From: Nostoc sp. LPT
Lineage (GTDB): Bacteria > Cyanobacteriota > Cyanobacteriia > Cyanobacteriales > Nostocaceae
DNA length: 43,279 bases
Assembly: GCF_017115165.1 (NCBI RefSeq)
Contig: NZ_JABXKF010000108.1
Span: 1-43,279 of the forward strand
Direction of reading: 5' to 3'
Shown here: in pieces, positions 43,245 through 43,279 of the stretch
Position numbering within the stretch: the stretch's first letter is position 1
How the letters are laid out: each line of letters begins with the position of its first letter
Made by a program: the position numbers and the translations under genes
Notes under the pieces: model-generated
Told to the model about the DNA's origin: nothing
Database searches by the model: none
What the model saw: the letters and a program-made list of their open reading frames with translations, nothing else

Positions 43245-43279
43245 CCGAACAAACCCATAAAAGGTAAATAAAAAGTACA

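Overview
The window is from a filamentous, Nostocales-type cyanobacterium. The evidence is frequent HIP1 octamers (GCGATCGC), a RuBisCO accumulation factor (Raf1), a Ycf37-like photosystem I assembly protein, MenG/UbiE, the cyanobacterial families DUF928, CHASE2 and DUF445, and dense families of short dispersed repeats and MITE-like elements. I recognise no tRNA, rRNA or CRISPR array.

Region 1 (1-10.4 kb) is an envelope/signalling locus. A two-partner-secretion exoprotein (minus) diverges from a signal-anchored TPR-CHAT caspase-like protein (plus). This converges with a minus-strand series: response regulator, CHASE2 sensor kinase, DUF928. Region 2 (10.4-12.2 kb) holds a decayed IS982-type element inserted in a dispersed repeat, then a cyclophilin. 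Region 3 (12.2-28.3 kb) is mostly chromosomal housekeeping: copper amine oxidase, the rpmI-rplT-solute-binding protein-ycf37 cluster, GrpB-like protein, a two-repeat exported protein, a UvrD-type helicase with a dispersed repeat in its coding frame, a broken flavin monooxygenase, a hexapeptide acetyltransferase, aqpZ, raf1, a receiver-GAF regulator, menG and a DUF445 membrane protein.

Region 4 (28.4-37.5 kb) is an accessory island. After a Uma2 nuclease comes a 4.65-kb AT-rich, HIP1-free gene: a predicted PD-(D/E)XK nuclease fused to a Ski2-like helicase, a candidate anti-phage protein reminiscent of Hachiman HamA+HamB in one chain. It is split by a single in-frame TAA. Next lie the ruins of a probable TetR-controlled Rieske/cytochrome P450 operon: a P450 fragment, an IS630 transposase with two frameshifts, a 3'-truncated Rieske gene, a complete DDE IS whose transposase has an amber stop, and an apparently intact TetR gene. 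Near-identical palindromes (probable TetR operators) lie on either side of that IS.

Region 5 (37.5-43.3 kb) is a repeat-rich surface-protein array. Two FG-GAP/RTX calcium-binding paralogues have near-identical 143-bp leaders. Each leader is preceded by an array of 21-bp repeats, and the first array is preceded by the last 13 codons of a third, lost paralogue. The repeating unit is therefore gene + 21-bp array + leader. Gene 1 has seven FG-GAP repeats spaced exactly 213 bp apart. Gene 2 is shortened and loses its RTX C-terminus close to the window end.

The strongest leads for new biology are the single-chain nuclease-helicase and the expanding FG-GAP/21-bp-repeat cassette array. All family names come from reading motifs by eye; no database search was possible.
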